Below are positions 17,608-26,616 of a stretch of 63,136 nt of DNA, piece by piece; within the stretch, counting starts at the first letter, position 1, and each line of letters opens with the position of its first letter. Source of the DNA: Acetobacter orleanensis (GTDB taxonomy: Bacteria > Pseudomonadota > Alphaproteobacteria > Acetobacterales > Acetobacteraceae). The notes under the pieces were generated by a model. The model was not told the DNA's origin and did not search any database. It saw only the letters and a list, made by a program, of their open reading frames with translations. Location: positions 1-63,136 of the forward strand of contig NZ_LHZV01000052.1 in the NCBI RefSeq assembly GCF_001581005.1, written 5' to 3'. The position numbers were made by a program, and so were the translations under genes.

Positions 17608-18759
17608 ATGCTTAATGATTCTCCCCGGGTGGCAGAAGTGTTTCTGGAAGGCGGTGTGCTTGAAGAGGCACTGGCGATCATTCGGAAAAATGCCCTTGAA
17701 TATCGCGTCATGCGTCGGATCCCTCAGGATATAGTTGATAGGTTTCGAAGGCTTGGTGTTTATCGTGCTCTGGTGCTCAAGCAATTCGGTGGACTTGAGG
17801 TCAGTCCTGCTGAGTTTCTGGAACTGATAGAAGCGATAGCTGAGGCGGATGCCTCGTGTGGTTGGGTGGCAAGCTTTGGTGTCTCGGCCACATATCTGGC
17901 CGCATTGCCTTTGGACACGCTGCGTAAGCTGTACGGTGATGGACCGGATGTTGTGTTTGCCGGCGCCATTTTCCCGCCGCAGAAGGTGCAGCAGGGTGAT
18001 GGTGGGTTTGTTGTCAGTGGCCGCTGGCCCTACGCAAGCGGGTGCACAGGCGCATCGGTGATTGGTGTGGGGATTGCGGTTGATGGTGAGGGCGGCGGCC
18101 TACCACGGACTGCTGTTATGCCGGCTTCGGCTGTCACCATTGATGAAACATGGAATACACTGGGGCTGAGTGCCACGGGCAGCCATGATGTGGTCGTCGA
18201 AAATGTCTTTGTTTCTGAAGATTGGACGTTCACCCGCGGTGGCAAACCGACCATCGAGAATCCTCTTTACGAGTATCCGTCTCTAGGTTTTGCGGCACAG
18301 GTTTTGAGCGTGGTTGGTTTGGGATGCGCCCGGCGTGCGCTGAATGAGGTGCGCGTTATGGGGGAACGTCGTTCCATAACCGGGGCTCCTGCGCTGGGGG
18401 ACCGTCCTTATGTGCAGATGCTGGTGGGGGAGGCTGAAGCCGAACTGAACGCCGCCCGTGCATTTTTCTATGACGTGACACGAAAAGTCTGGGCACTCCT
18501 GTGTGCGGGTGAAACTCCGACGGAAGCGGATGCCAATGCCGTGCGTCTTGCCGCAACGCATGCTGCTCAGGCGTCTTTTTCGGTTGCGCAGAAGTGTTTT
18601 TCCATTGGCGGGATCGCCGCAGTACAGGTCGATCATATTCTTGGGCGTTGCCTGCAAGACTGCGCTGTTGTGGCACAGCACGCGTTTATGGCTCCGGGGA
18701 ATTATGAGGCGGCCGGAAAGGTCGGGCTCGGCCGTGGCGGTCGCCCCGGTTACCCCTGA
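17608..18759 (+). CDS. iacA: Indole-3-acetate monooxygenase, acyl-CoA-dehydrogenase fold
   Basis: 383 residues of the group D flavin monooxygenase / acyl-CoA dehydrogenase-like family: an N-terminal helical domain (FGGLEVSPAEFLELIEAIA, SCGWVASFG), a central beta domain (VSGRWPYASGC, WNTLGLSATGSHDVVVENVF) and a C-terminal helical domain. IacA uses reduced flavin, supplied by IacG, to hydroxylate the indole ring of indole-3-acetate, the first step of auxin degradation. It is first gene of iacACDEFGH. The ribosome site is poor, and no better in-frame start was found. The iacA call rests on family plus the full downstream set. Confidence 0.85.
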   Translation: MLNDSPRVAEVFLEGGVLEEALAIIRKNALEYRVMRRIPQDIVDRFRRLGVYRALVLKQFGGLEVSPAEFLELIEAIAEADASCGWVASFGVSATYLAALPLDTLRKLYGDGPDVVFAGAIFPPQKVQQGDGGFVVSGRWPYASGCTGASVIGVGIAVDGEGGGLPRTAVMPASAVTIDETWNTLGLSATGSHDVVVENVFVSEDWTFTRGGKPTIENPLYEYPSLGFAAQVLSVVGLGCARRALNEVRVMGERRSITGAPALGDRPYVQMLVGEAEAELNAARAFFYDVTRKVWALLCAGETPTEADANAVRLAATHAAQASFSVAQKCFSIGGIAAVQVDHILGRCLQDCAVVAQHAFMAPGNYEAAGKVGLGRGGRPGYP

Positions 18760-18818
18760 CAGAGCATAAGACTTAATACGTCCAAAACCCCGGATTGTAC
18801 AGAATGAGGATGAAAACA

Positions 18819-20099
18819 ATGACGCTTCTTCCAGACCCCGCCTCCTTGGTGAATGAGGACCGCGCAGACGGTTCCATTTACAATAATGCTTTGCTGTATG
18901 ACATGGAAATGGACCGCATTTTTAAGCGGAACTGGATATGGGTTGCGCATCGGAGCGATCTGCCTGATCCGGGAAGCTTCATCACCACGTTTGTTGGCCA
19001 GCATCCCGTTATCGTCTCGCGTGACCGCAAGGGTGAGGTGCATGTGCTCCTGAACCGTTGCCGCCATCGCGGAGCAACGGTGTGTGAACATAAAAGTGGG
19101 AAAGCCGCCAGCTTTGTGTGCCCCTATCATGGTTGGGCATACGGGCAGGATGGGGCTTTGCGCGCAGTGCCGCAGCCTAAAGGCTATGGGGATAGCTTGG
19201 ATAAGAGCAAACTTCCGCTCGTTTCCCTGCGTGTAGAAGACTATAACGGCATGATTTTTGCGACGTTCAATGCAGATATCATGCCGCTTGATGAATGGCT
19301 CGGCCCTGCAAAAATCTGGATTGACCTGTTCATGAAGCAGGGTGCTGGCTGGCCCATTAAAACCATGGGAGAACATAAATTCACGTTCCCCGGAAACTGG
19401 AAAATTCAGCTAGAAAACACAACAGACGCTTACCATTTCCCAATTGTTCATAAATCTTTTCTGGATTCTGTGGACAATCAAACCCAGAATATTTTTGACT
19501 TTGTTGAAGGCGACGGGTTTGTCGAGGATCTTGGAAATGGCCACTCCGTTATGGTCATGATCCCGGAGTTGGTGGATCTGGAAGAAAACCTTGATGCCCC
19601 TATTCCTGAAAGATTCCAGAAACTTGCAGAGGCACTCTCAAAAGACTATCCGCCTGAAAAAGTAAGGCAGATTGTGCGCGCTGTTGGCGGCTCGGGTTTC
19701 AACCTTAACCTCTATCCCAATGTGGCCTGCTCAATGGCCTTTTTCCGCGTGCTGCGTCCGCTTGCTGTTGATGAAACGGAAATTCGTCATATTGCCATTG
19801 GTATGGATGGCGGGCCGGAAATAGCGAATGAAGTGCGTCTTCGGTTGCATGAGCATTTTCAGGGGCCATTGGGTTTTGGGACGCCGGACGATTCTGAAGC
19901 ATGGGACCGCGTGCAGCGTGGTGCGTTGGCCGGGTATAACATCGACATTCTCCTCAACCGTGGTCTGGAGCATGAAGCCAAACGTGAAAGCGGGCTGCTT
20001 TTTAGCGATGTAACGGCCGAGACGGGTATGCGGGCTGCATACAGGCAGTGGCTGACTGACATGACTTGCGAAACTGCTATTGAGGAGGCAGCACAATGA
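18819..20099 (+). CDS. iacC: Rieske dioxygenase alpha subunit
   Basis: 426 residues. The Rieske cluster ligands are C81/H83 (NRCRHRG) and C101/H104 (CPYHGW). The catalytic domain carries the bridging Asp and mononuclear iron His pair in TTDAYHFPIVH (D203, H206, H211); the third iron ligand is probably in PDDSEAWDR. IacC with IacD and reductase IacF converts the oxidised indole-acetate intermediate to catechol. The ATG at 18819 has GAGGA eight bases upstream; earlier in-frame starts from 18795 are less well placed. ATGA overlaps iacD. Confidence 0.88.
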   Translation: MTLLPDPASLVNEDRADGSIYNNALLYDMEMDRIFKRNWIWVAHRSDLPDPGSFITTFVGQHPVIVSRDRKGEVHVLLNRCRHRGATVCEHKSGKAASFVCPYHGWAYGQDGALRAVPQPKGYGDSLDKSKLPLVSLRVEDYNGMIFATFNADIMPLDEWLGPAKIWIDLFMKQGAGWPIKTMGEHKFTFPGNWKIQLENTTDAYHFPIVHKSFLDSVDNQTQNIFDFVEGDGFVEDLGNGHSVMVMIPELVDLEENLDAPIPERFQKLAEALSKDYPPEKVRQIVRAVGGSGFNLNLYPNVACSMAFFRVLRPLAVDETEIRHIAIGMDGGPEIANEVRLRLHEHFQGPLGFGTPDDSEAWDRVQRGALAGYNIDILLNRGLEHEAKRESGLLFSDVTAETGMRAAYRQWLTDMTCETAIEEAAQ

Positions 20100-20569
20100 G
20101 CATTACTCTCGCCGATGCCATTGAGTTCATCACGCTTGAAGCTGATATGCTTGATTACGGCCAGTTTAAGGAGTGGCTGTCTCTTTACACCCCTGATGGT
20201 CTCTACATCGTTCCGATTGATCCTGATGCGGACGATTATCAGAAGAAGCTTAATTACGCGTATGATAACGCGGAAATGCGCCAGAACCGCGTGACGCGGC
20301 TGCTGAGTGGCCGAGCGATTTCCGCAATGCCACCGGCTCATACCGTGCGCTTGCTCGGGCGTTACCGGATGCTGGAAACCGATGAGACGAAATGTATTGT
20401 ACGATGTGCCCAGATGCTGACGGAAATGCGGCAGGGGCGTGAGCGCTATTACTCGGCAAATGTGACGTTCCATCTGGTAAAAACGGATGATGGTCTAAAA
20501 ATTGACCGTAAAATCATCTGTCTTCTCACGTCGACTGAGGCTCTGACGACTGTGAGTTACATTCTGTGA
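20096..20569 (+). CDS. iacD: Rieske dioxygenase beta subunit
   Basis: 157 residues of the SnoaL-like ring-hydroxylating dioxygenase small-subunit family (FITLEADMLDYGQFKEWLSLYTPDGLY and RVTRLLSGRAISAMPP). It forms the structural alpha3-beta3 complex with IacC. Its ATG overlaps the iacC stop (ATGA) and its TGA overlaps the iacE GTG (GTGA), so all three are translationally coupled. Confidence 0.88.
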   Translation: MSITLADAIEFITLEADMLDYGQFKEWLSLYTPDGLYIVPIDPDADDYQKKLNYAYDNAEMRQNRVTRLLSGRAISAMPPAHTVRLLGRYRMLETDETKCIVRCAQMLTEMRQGRERYYSANVTFHLVKTDDGLKIDRKIICLLTSTEALTTVSYIL

Positions 20570-21300
20570 AGCCGGTAGCGCTCATTACCGGTAGCGGGAA
20601 GGGGCTGGGTGCTTGCATCGCGCAGCATTTGGCTTCTGAAGGCTATAAGGTCGTTATTGCTGATATTGACGGTGTTCAGGCCAAAAAAACAGCACAACTC
20701 ATTGGGGAGGATGCTATGAGCATCACCCTTGATGTGTCCTCCGAAGACGCTGTTGAAAAGGCTCTTGATACGGTCGAGCAGCAGTGGGGTTTGCCTTGGC
20801 TTCTGGTCAATAATGCCGCCATCATGAAAGCGGAGAAAGTGCTCGAAATCAGCATGGGCACGTTTGACAGCATCATGGCAGTGAACTTGCGCGGCACCTT
20901 TCTGCTCAGTCAGCGATTTGCCCGGCGGCTGCGTGCAGCGGACAAAAAGGGGCGAATTGTCAATATCGGCTCTCTGGCGGGGCAGAATGGCGGCACCGCA
21001 ACAGGCGCACATTATGCTGCGTCCAAAGGGGCTGTGCATACGCTCACCAAGGTCTTTGCAAGGGATCTGGCACCTCACGGCATTACGGTTAACGCCATAG
21101 CTCCGGGTCCGCTTGATCTGCCTTCAGTTGCAGAAACCATCGGTGTGGAAAATGCGAAGCGGGCATTTGCCAGTTTACCCACGGGTGAACCCGGACGCCC
21201 GGAAACAGTGGCCCGTATGGTTGTTGAAATGGCCCGTCCGGATGCAGGCGCCATGACTGGCTCTATCGTTGATATTAATAGCGGACTTTACATGCGATGA
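20566..21300 (+). CDS. iacE: Short-chain dehydrogenase/reductase
   Basis: 244 residues, classical SDR. The cofactor motif TGSGKGLG, NNAAIM, catalytic Ser in IVNIGSLAG and YAASK are all present. The Asp after beta-2 (VVIADIDG) indicates NAD preference. IacE acts on an oxidised indole-acetate intermediate between IacA and IacC; the exact step in this organism is inferred from other iac clusters. GTG start coupled to iacD; stop overlaps iacF ATG. Confidence 0.85.
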   Translation: MKPVALITGSGKGLGACIAQHLASEGYKVVIADIDGVQAKKTAQLIGEDAMSITLDVSSEDAVEKALDTVEQQWGLPWLLVNNAAIMKAEKVLEISMGTFDSIMAVNLRGTFLLSQRFARRLRAADKKGRIVNIGSLAGQNGGTATGAHYAASKGAVHTLTKVFARDLAPHGITVNAIAPGPLDLPSVAETIGVENAKRAFASLPTGEPGRPETVARMVVEMARPDAGAMTGSIVDINSGLYMR

Positions 21301-22256
21301 CAGACAGACAGGTTCCGCAGCCTTTTGCGGTTAAAGTGAGCAGTGTTGAACAACTTGGTGACGTACTGTCGTTTTCCGTAAGCATGCCTGATTCCTCTCC
21401 AATGCCAGAGTGGGAAGCGGGAGCGCATGTGGACCTCTTTTTGGGTGACGATCTGATTCGCCAATACTCTCTATGTGGTAACCCGGCTGATCGGTCATGT
21501 TATAAAATGGCGGTTCTGCTAGAGCCTGCTTCACGCGGTGGTTCAAAAGCTGTCCATGAGACGGTGCGCCTTGGCGAGACCTTGACGATAGGTCCGCCGC
21601 GCAATCTCTTTCCGCTTATGAAGGATGGTACTTACGCCGTGCTGGTTGGCGGGGGTATTGGTATTACGCCTTTGATTGCCATGGCGTATGAACTGCATGA
21701 TCGCGGCACATCTTTTACGCTGCATTATGCTGCGCGTAGCACTGTTTTTGCGCCATTGCTGTCCACGTTGCCGTTTGCAGCGTCTGTTGTGGTGCATGAT
21801 TGCAGCAAGCCTGAGACAGCCTTGTTTCCGGCCGGCACTGCGCTGGGGAGCGTGTCGAATAAAAGTGATACGCATGTTTATACCTGTGGTCCGGCAGGCC
21901 TGATGGATGCGGTTTTTACTGCGGGTGAAACACTAGGCTACGCTAAATCTCATCTGCATCGTGAAGCCTTTTCTGCCGAGCCAGTTGTCGGCGGGAATGG
22001 GTTTGAGGTTCTAGCGGCAAAATCAGGCGTTCGGGTTGAGGTCAAACCCGATGAAACTATTGTTGCCGCATTCAGACGCGCCGGGGTGAAGGTAAAAGTG
22101 AGTTGTGAGCAGGGGATTTGCGGAAGCTGCGTCGTGAGTGTTCTGGAAGGTGAGCCAGATCATCGGGATGAGTATCTGACGGACGATGAGCGGAGTGACC
22201 AGATTGCCCTGTGCTGTTCGCGGTCCTTCTCTCCTCTTCTTGTTGTTGATCTCTGA
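21297..22256 (+). CDS. iacF: Ferredoxin-type reductase of the Rieske dioxygenase
   Basis: 319 residues in phthalate-dioxygenase-reductase order (class IA): FMN domain (RQYSLCGNP), NAD domain (GGGIGITPLIAMA, YTCGPAGLMDAV) and C-terminal plant-type 2Fe-2S domain (CEQGICGSC, then a fourth Cys near the C-terminus). It passes electrons from NAD(P)H to IacC. ATGA overlap with iacE. Fused ferredoxin and reductase means no separate ferredoxin is needed. Confidence 0.88.
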   Translation: MTDRQVPQPFAVKVSSVEQLGDVLSFSVSMPDSSPMPEWEAGAHVDLFLGDDLIRQYSLCGNPADRSCYKMAVLLEPASRGGSKAVHETVRLGETLTIGPPRNLFPLMKDGTYAVLVGGGIGITPLIAMAYELHDRGTSFTLHYAARSTVFAPLLSTLPFAASVVVHDCSKPETALFPAGTALGSVSNKSDTHVYTCGPAGLMDAVFTAGETLGYAKSHLHREAFSAEPVVGGNGFEVLAAKSGVRVEVKPDETIVAAFRRAGVKVKVSCEQGICGSCVVSVLEGEPDHRDEYLTDDERSDQIALCCSRSFSPLLVVDL

Positions 22257-22305
22257 AATCTGATCGAACGTCCAGAAACGGCGTTATCAGCAAAGGAATA
22301 AACCT

Positions 22306-22788
22306 ATGACAATGGTCACATCTGACGCATTCCGTAATGCTATGGCGCATTTTGCCACCGGAGTTGCTGTTGTGACGGCGCGTGGTGCGGAGGGCGAATG
22401 CGGCGCGACAATCAGTGCATTCAGTTCGGTTTCTCTTGACCCTCTGACATTACTGATCTGCTTGCACCATAAAAGTGCGACGTGCCGTGCTATTGAGGAA
22501 AGTGGCACATTTGGGATTAGTATTCTCCGTAGCAACCAGAAAGATATGGCCATGTATTTTGCTGGTAAATCTGACGGAAAATCTTTCGGAGAATATTGCG
22601 TAAAACATGAGAGCGGGAATTTTTTTGTTAAAGATGCTCTCGTGCATATTGGCGTGAATGTTGTCGAAACGCTGCGCGGTGGCACGCATGAAATCTTTCT
22701 TGCGCAACCATTAAGCATAGATTTCCACCCTGATCAGAGTAGCCAACCGCTGGTGTATTTCCGCGGAGCGTTCGACCTGGCTGCGTAA
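22306..22788 (+). CDS. iacG: Flavin reductase
   Basis: 160 residues of the HpaC-like NAD(P)H:flavin reductase family (FRNAMAHFATGVAVVTARG, then ATISAFSSVSLDPLTLLICL). It is expected to provide reduced FMN/FAD to the IacA monooxygenase. AAGGAA lies 7 bases before the ATG; 49 bp after iacF. Confidence 0.86.
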   Translation: MTMVTSDAFRNAMAHFATGVAVVTARGAEGECGATISAFSSVSLDPLTLLICLHHKSATCRAIEESGTFGISILRSNQKDMAMYFAGKSDGKSFGEYCVKHESGNFFVKDALVHIGVNVVETLRGGTHEIFLAQPLSIDFHPDQSSQPLVYFRGAFDLAA

Positions 22789-22818
22789 TTTTTTATCCTA
22801 TCTTGAGAAAGACAGATC

Positions 22819-24084
22819 ATGACCCAGCCACAGATAACACAGCAGGATCATGCAGCCGCTCTTATCCGGCGTCTTGAAACATGCGAGCCGAGCCTTAAAG
22901 CGTTTACGGCGTATGACCCTGTGCGTATTCGTGCAGATGCTGACAGTGCGGGTAGCGGGCCGCTCAGTGGGCTAAGCGTAGGTGTAAAGGATATTATCGA
23001 TCTGGGTGGGTATGTAACCGGGCACGGATCGCCTATTTATGATGGAAACTACACCCGCACCGATGCTGCTTGTGTCACGCAACTTCGGAATGCAGGGGCT
23101 CTCTGTGCTGGCAAAACAGTCACAACCGAGTTTGCATTTTTCCGCCCCGGCCCAACGGTTAACCCTCATGCGACTGCCCGCACGCCCGGTGGCTCGTCCT
23201 CCGGTTCCGCCGCGGCTGTGGCGGCCGGGGTTATTGATATCGGGCTTGCGTCTCAGACAGCAGCATCGCTCACACGACCGGCTTCCTACTGTGGTGTTGT
23301 GGGTTTCAAACCCAGTTATGGGCGGTACGCTGCGGCCGGCGTGAAAAGCCTCGCGCCGTCTTTTGATACGCTTGGCACGATTACGCGCGATGTTGCTACG
23401 GCCGCCCTTGCTGATGCCGTTTTGAAAGGCCCTGTTGCCGCGCCAGTTGCATTCACGCCAGAAAAGCCGGAACGCATTTTACTTTGCCTTACTCCTCACT
23501 GGAATGAGGCTGAGGAGTGCACGCGGAATGCCGTGGAAAAGGCCGCAACTCTTCTCGGTGAGAAAGTGCCCGTCGCAGAGCTTGACATGCGTGCTTTTAA
23601 AGACGCGGCAACACTGCACGTTACAATTATGAGTTATGAAGCCTCGCAAGCGCTGGGCTGGGAATATACGCATAAACGAGACCAGCTTAGCCAGCAGATT
23701 ACGGGCCTGTTGGATGCCGGACAGAAAATTTCTTATGCAGCGTATCGTGCCGCGCTGGAGCAGGCGCATGCGCTCCGAGAGGCTCTGTCCGCCCTTATAA
23801 CGCCCGGCACTGTGTTGCTAGCACCCGCGGCACCGGGGGAAGCCCCTTTGATGACAGAGGGCACGGGAAGCCCCATTTTTAGCAGACTATGGACGTTGCT
23901 GCGTTTGCCAACAGTCACATTACCCGGCCTGACCGGAGTGAAGGGTCTGCCGGTTGGTGTCCAGTTGCTCGCCGGTTTAGGGGAGGACGCAGAACTTCTG
24001 AACTATTCCGGTTGGGCGGAAACACTCTTACCTCGTCTGCCCAAACCGGGCCTGTATGCAGCGTGTAGGGAGGAAATACGATGA
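22819..24084 (+). CDS. iacH: Amidase-family protein
   Basis: 421 residues, amidase signature family. The Ser-cisSer-Lys triad is visible: Lys in GVKDIID, cis-Ser in GGSSSGSAAAV and nucleophile Ser in TAASLTRPASYCG. In iac clusters IacH is an accessory amidase thought to feed indole-acetamide or amide conjugates into the route, but it is not required for core degradation. Its stop overlaps the next gene (ATGA). Confidence 0.83.
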   Translation: MTQPQITQQDHAAALIRRLETCEPSLKAFTAYDPVRIRADADSAGSGPLSGLSVGVKDIIDLGGYVTGHGSPIYDGNYTRTDAACVTQLRNAGALCAGKTVTTEFAFFRPGPTVNPHATARTPGGSSSGSAAAVAAGVIDIGLASQTAASLTRPASYCGVVGFKPSYGRYAAAGVKSLAPSFDTLGTITRDVATAALADAVLKGPVAAPVAFTPEKPERILLCLTPHWNEAEECTRNAVEKAATLLGEKVPVAELDMRAFKDAATLHVTIMSYEASQALGWEYTHKRDQLSQQITGLLDAGQKISYAAYRAALEQAHALREALSALITPGTVLLAPAAPGEAPLMTEGTGSPIFSRLWTLLRLPTVTLPGLTGVKGLPVGVQLLAGLGEDAELLNYSGWAETLLPRLPKPGLYAACREEIR

Positions 24085-24653
24085 CTGTGAATGAAGCAGA
24101 ACTCGCCAAAAAACTGGTCGCTCTGGAACAGCGCATACAGGTGCTGGAAGCAGAAGCAGATATTAGGCGTATTCAGGCACGCTACATGTTTTTGTGTGAT
24201 ACGCCATGCCCGGAAGCTGGCGTTAAAGATGATGCGGCGCGCATTGATCTGATTATGGACCTCTATACTGAGGATGCCATATGGGAAGGCGTTGGCGAAT
24301 ATTACGACAACCAGTTTGGTCGTTGTGTTGGTAAAGCCGCTATACGCAAGCATTTTCAGGGGTTTTGGTGTAAAGAGCGTGACCCGGCCCTGTTGTTAAA
24401 TGCACATTATCTGACGTCTGAGCAGATTCATGTGCATGGAGACGAAGCAGATGGGCAGTGGATTCATTGTCAGCCGTGGGTTTTCTCGGACGGTACATCG
24501 CTCCTGCGCTCCAGTCGTCTGAACAACCTGTTCCGTAAGGTTGACGGGGTGTGGAAAATTTCCAGAACACGCACAGAAAATGTGTTTGTGGCGCCTTTGG
24601 CGGCAGGGTGGGTTGAAAGTATGCCGACTTACTCCGTGCTTATGAAAAAATAA
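24081..24653 (+). CDS. iacI: SnoaL-like (NTF2-fold) protein, IacI-like
   Basis: 190 residues. An N-terminal coiled helix (LAKKLVALEQRIQVLEAEAD) precedes a SnoaL-like domain (IRRIQARYMFLCD, DLYTEDAIWEG, NNLFRKVDGVWKISRTR). It is ATGA-coupled to iacH. Most iac clusters contain a SnoaL-type protein called IacI with no firm function; this is the probable equivalent. The iacI name is tentative. Confidence 0.6.
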   Translation: MTVNEAELAKKLVALEQRIQVLEAEADIRRIQARYMFLCDTPCPEAGVKDDAARIDLIMDLYTEDAIWEGVGEYYDNQFGRCVGKAAIRKHFQGFWCKERDPALLLNAHYLTSEQIHVHGDEADGQWIHCQPWVFSDGTSLLRSSRLNNLFRKVDGVWKISRTRTENVFVAPLAAGWVESMPTYSVLMKK

Positions 24654-24688
24654 CGCAATAACTGGATAGTATGATAAGGAAATCGCTC

Positions 24689-25084
24689 ATGGATATAATA
24701 GCTGCTGCGCGCAAAGAAATTATAGACCTGCATGTTCTGCTACAGAACTGGTTTTGTGGAGAAGGCGTGGTCGAGCCACAGGCTATTCTTGACCATTTCA
24801 CCCCTGACTATCAGATGGTTGGAGCGGCGGGTCGTCCAATCTCTCGAGAGGCGTTTGCGGGGGCACTTCCCAAGCTGTTCGGCTCCCGGCCGGGGCTCGT
24901 AATGGAAATCGAGGATGTGGCCGTCATCGCGTCTTTTAAAGACGGGCATTTGGTAACGTACAAAGAAATTCAGACACAGAATGGAAACCGCAATGAGCGC
25001 TGGTCTGTTGTGATGTTCCGAACAGGATCCGCCCAGCAGGCGTTATTGTGGCAGTATTTGCAGGAAACATTTCTGGCCATCTAA
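24689..25084 (+). CDS. Small NTF2-like (DUF4440-type) protein
   Basis: About 131 residues with the NTF2-like pattern (VEPQAILDHFTPDYQMVGAAG, MEIEDVAVIASFKDGH, NERWSVVMFR). The ATG at 24689 has AAGGAA 7 bases upstream; an upstream in-frame start at 24671 is less likely. It is last gene before the iac terminator, 35 bp after iacI. It may fill the place of the small iacB gene of other clusters, though no sequence match to IacB is claimed. Confidence 0.6.
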   Translation: MDIIAAARKEIIDLHVLLQNWFCGEGVVEPQAILDHFTPDYQMVGAAGRPISREAFAGALPKLFGSRPGLVMEIEDVAVIASFKDGHLVTYKEIQTQNGNRNERWSVVMFRTGSAQQALLWQYLQETFLAI

Positions 25085-25093
25085 ACTGGCCAT

Positions 25094-25154
25094 CTAAAGA
25101 AGAGACTTCTTTAGATTTCTAATAGTGCGTGGCCTCCTCGGCCACGCTTTTTTT
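25094..25154. terminator. Double hairpin terminator after the iac operon
   Basis: Two stems in series: CTAAAGAAG-AGA-CTTCTTTAG (25094-25114), then GCGTGGCC-TCCTC-GGCCACGC (25127-25147) followed by seven Ts. This is a strong intrinsic terminator for the rightward iac operon; it may also serve the leftward atoE transcript. Confidence 0.85.
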
Positions 25155-25177
25155 GTCTCATTCATGGTTGGACAGTT

Positions 25178-26551
25178 TTATCCGAGCAGCAGCACTGAAA
25201 TCGAACAGACAAGAAGTGAGATGATGAATGTGATGGAAGTAAAAGCCATGACACGTTGAATACCTATCCCGGCAATAGCGACAATGGGAACGGCCCAGAA
25301 TGGCTGGAGCATATTGGCAACGTTTTCTGCTATCGCCACGCCCATAATGACGTGAGGGATTGACGCATGCAGACTGAGTGCTGCGGGCACGACGAAGGGG
25401 CCCTGCACAGCCCAGTGACCGCCTGCGCTGGGAACCAGAAAAGTAATAATGAGAGAACTGATAAAGCTCCAGAAAGGAAGCGTCTGCGCGGATGCAATAT
25501 GTACGAAAAAGACTGAAATAATCCCTGCTAGCCCCGTTGCCGTCATGATACCCATGATTCCGCCGTAAAATGGAAACTGAAGCAGAATGGGCCCTGTTTG
25601 GGCTATGGCTTCCTTGACGGCGTTTACATAAGAGACGGGGCGTTTCTGAAGCAGAAGACCGACGATCAGAAAACTCAAAATTAAACTATCGATATCAAAA
25701 CCAAATCCATGTTCGTGCCAGTGCAGACCAAGTGCTCCAAAAGCAAAAAAGGCGATAGCAAATGAAAGAACGGATGAATATTCAACAGCAGTGCGTGGAG
25801 ACCATGTGACAGGGGAAGAAGTCTTCTCTGCGTCTATGATAAAAGCGTCCGTGTCCAGATAAACAGATTGAGAGGCCGGAGGGCAAAAATATGGAAAAAT
25901 TAATGCTGAACAGAGAACCGTAAGAACCGTTGGGATGACAGTAAAACCGGAAAAAAGAGAGTCTTTGAGGGGCACTATTTGGCCTGTCAACTGCTCAACA
26001 ATATTCATTGGATTTCCGTGGGTCGCCTGAGACAGAGCAATAGAACTGGAGAGACCGGAGTTGCACAGCCACCACGCGGTATAACCACAAGCAACCAGCC
26101 AGCCATAATCAACCTTGATCTGTCGGGCGATTTCTCTCGCAACAAACGCCCCGACAACTAGCCCCAGTCCCCAATTCAACCATGTTGCGGGAACAACAAG
26201 AGCATACATCAGCATAACCGCTTGGCGCGGTGTCGTGACCCACGTTACAAGGTGACTCAATGCTCTCCGGACAGGTCGGGAGCTGGCTACGGCGTGCCCC
26301 GTGACGAGGATAAGCATCATCTGGAATGCAAAAGCCACAATCTTGAACGCGCCGCTATACCATGCATTTAGAATATCGGCTGGGGTGCCGTGTGGTGCCA
26401 GCCCCATGGCGAGAGCGGCTGTTACAAAAGTCAGCAATAACGCGATAACAAAAGGATCTGGCATATAGCGGTCAAAAAAAATCACACACCATTTAACCAG
26501 TGCACGTTGAATGGCATTTTGACCGATATTATCGTCTACTTTTTTTTGCAT
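25178..26551 (-). CDS. atoE: AtoE-like short-chain fatty-acid/acetoacetate transporter
   Basis: 457 residues with about 11-12 hydrophobic segments of the AtoE family (FDRYMPDPFVIALLLTFVTAAL, AGGHWAVQGPFVVPA, ENVANMLQPFWAVPIVAIAG). AtoE imports short-chain fatty acids such as acetoacetate with protons. It is last gene of pcaI-J-F-BKACE-atoE, 66 bp after the BKACE gene. Its pairing with BKACE, whose products include acetoacetate, suggests it moves acetoacetate or a similar small acid. Confidence 0.8.
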   Translation of the reverse strand: MQKKVDDNIGQNAIQRALVKWCVIFFDRYMPDPFVIALLLTFVTAALAMGLAPHGTPADILNAWYSGAFKIVAFAFQMMLILVTGHAVASSRPVRRALSHLVTWVTTPRQAVMLMYALVVPATWLNWGLGLVVGAFVAREIARQIKVDYGWLVACGYTAWWLCNSGLSSSIALSQATHGNPMNIVEQLTGQIVPLKDSLFSGFTVIPTVLTVLCSALIFPYFCPPASQSVYLDTDAFIIDAEKTSSPVTWSPRTAVEYSSVLSFAIAFFAFGALGLHWHEHGFGFDIDSLILSFLIVGLLLQKRPVSYVNAVKEAIAQTGPILLQFPFYGGIMGIMTATGLAGIISVFFVHIASAQTLPFWSFISSLIITFLVPSAGGHWAVQGPFVVPAALSLHASIPHVIMGVAIAENVANMLQPFWAVPIVAIAGIGIQRVMAFTSITFIISLLVCSISVLLLG

Positions 26552-26616
26552 GGTCGTTCACTCGAGAAACAAGGGCCTGAGATAAGCCGATGGCACAAAG
26601 GATGGATGTGAGGTGA

